DNA of 32,884 nt from Vulcanimicrobiota bacterium (GTDB lineage Bacteria > Vulcanimicrobiota > Vulcanimicrobiia > Vulcanimicrobiales > Vulcanimicrobiaceae), in contig PLFC01000020.1 in NCBI GenBank assembly GCA_003136655.1, forward strand, positions 20,460 through 53,343, in the 5' to 3' direction. The stretch's first letter is position 1; the number at the start of each line of letters is the position of its first letter. The position numbers and the translations under genes were made by a program. The notes under the pieces are model-generated. The model was not told the origin of the DNA. It searched no databases and worked only from the letters and a program-made list of their open reading frames with translations. Positions 32,537 to 32,884 of this stretch are shown piece by piece.

Positions 32537-32884
32537 CTACTTGGCGGCCGCCTGCGCGATGCGGCGGGCCATGTTGCCGAAGATAAACGAGTGGAAGGGC
32601 GAGACGCCGTACCAGTAGAGGTAGCCGAAGATTCCGCGAGGCTCGAAGAACGCCGTCTGGCGGAGCGTGGAACCTCCGGACCCGTCGGGCACGGCCTCGA
32701 ATTGCAGCCACGCTTTGCCGGGCAGTCGCATTTCGGCGCGCAGTCTGAGCAGGCTCGCCGGGTCCCAGGCCTCGACGCGCCAGAAGTCGACCGCGTCGCC
32801 CACCCGAAGGTCGGTCGCTGAACGGCGGCCGCGGCGCATGCCGAAGCCGCCGACCATGCGATCCATGAGGCCGCGGATATCCCA
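32537..32884 (-). CDS. DUF2867-family protein, runs off right edge
   Basis: The minus-strand frame is open to the window edge (116 codons in view), beginning WDIRGLMDRMVGGFGMRRGR. An internal ATG at 32866 exists, but the residues before it match the family, so the gene continues outside. LRVGDAVDFWRVEAWDP, RAEMRLPGKAWLQFE, LRQTAFFEPRGIFGYLYWYG and SPFHSFIFGNMARRIAQAA are the DUF2867 blocks. In many bacteria this domain is the C-terminal half of an NAD(P)-binding SDR-like protein (YwnB/YbjT type), so the missing part probably encodes a Rossmann domain. Role unknown. Confidence 0.85.
   Translation of the reverse strand, partial: WDIRGLMDRMVGGFGMRRGRRSATDLRVGDAVDFWRVEAWDPASLLRLRAEMRLPGKAWLQFEAVPDGSGGSTLRQTAFFEPRGIFGYLYWYGVSPFHSFIFGNMARRIAQAAAK

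Overview
This is a GC-rich bacterial chromosome segment with densely packed genes on both strands. I see no rRNA or tRNA genes, no CRISPR array, no transposase and no phage module. It carries several secreted proteins and lipoproteins of types common in poorly cultured soil phyla: sedolisin (S53) peptidases, a large BTAD/AAA/TPR regulator, a GloVer-type tandem-repeat lipoprotein, a PQQ-like beta-propeller and a DUF5996 protein. That mix recalls Candidatus Eremiobacterota (WPS-2/Vulcanimicrobiota) or a neighbouring lineage such as Acidobacteria or Chloroflexota. This placement is inference from gene content only. TTG and GTG starts are frequent.

Layout. Bases 1-734 hold a secreted protein running off the left edge (minus strand). 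At 925-5496 lie an SARP/LuxR-style BTAD-AAA-TPR regulator, a 71-aa protein and a secreted protein. At 5740-7458 is a secreted S53 peptidase with a structured leader and a strong terminator. At 7525-9047 are a small LSm-like protein, a phosphomannomutase-like HAD phosphatase and a hemerythrin-domain protein. At 9104-10783 is a second, kumamolisin-like S53 peptidase with a recognisable promoter. At 10913-13768 are a DUF4189-like secreted protein and, facing it, an overlapping pair made of a PQQ-like propeller and a small exported protein. At 13882-17480 are a MaoC hydratase, an AlkB-SDR pair, and an alpha/beta hydrolase overlapping a DUF4239 membrane protein. At 17496-20419 is a four-gene minus-strand cluster: a 78-aa protein, a SnoaL-like protein, DUF5996 and the GloVer lipoprotein. 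At 20645-22181 a beta-propeller lipoprotein is almost fused to a four-EF-hand protein. At 22298-22852 is YceI behind a near-consensus sigma70 promoter. At 23181-25649 is a third S53 protein, a lipoprotein with an inserted beta-sandwich and a Pro-Thr-Gln linker, behind a long structured leader. At 25703-28503 are a YcaQ-type DNA glycosylase and a secreted M28 aminopeptidase. At 28694-30895 is katG, preceded by an OxyR-type site. The right end has a GSP17M-like stress protein, an isochorismatase-fold protein lacking its cysteine, a short DUF2721 protein and a DUF2867 protein running off the edge.

How the genes fit together. Two themes recur. One is extracellular protein breakdown: three S53 peptidases and an M28 aminopeptidase that could trim their products. 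The other is stress and damage handling: KatG, hemerythrin, YceI, GSP17M, AlkB and YcaQ. The most unusual features are the leader RNA and domain architecture of the third sedolisin, the OxyR-like box before katG, and several hairpins or palindromes placed where ribosome binding sites should be.
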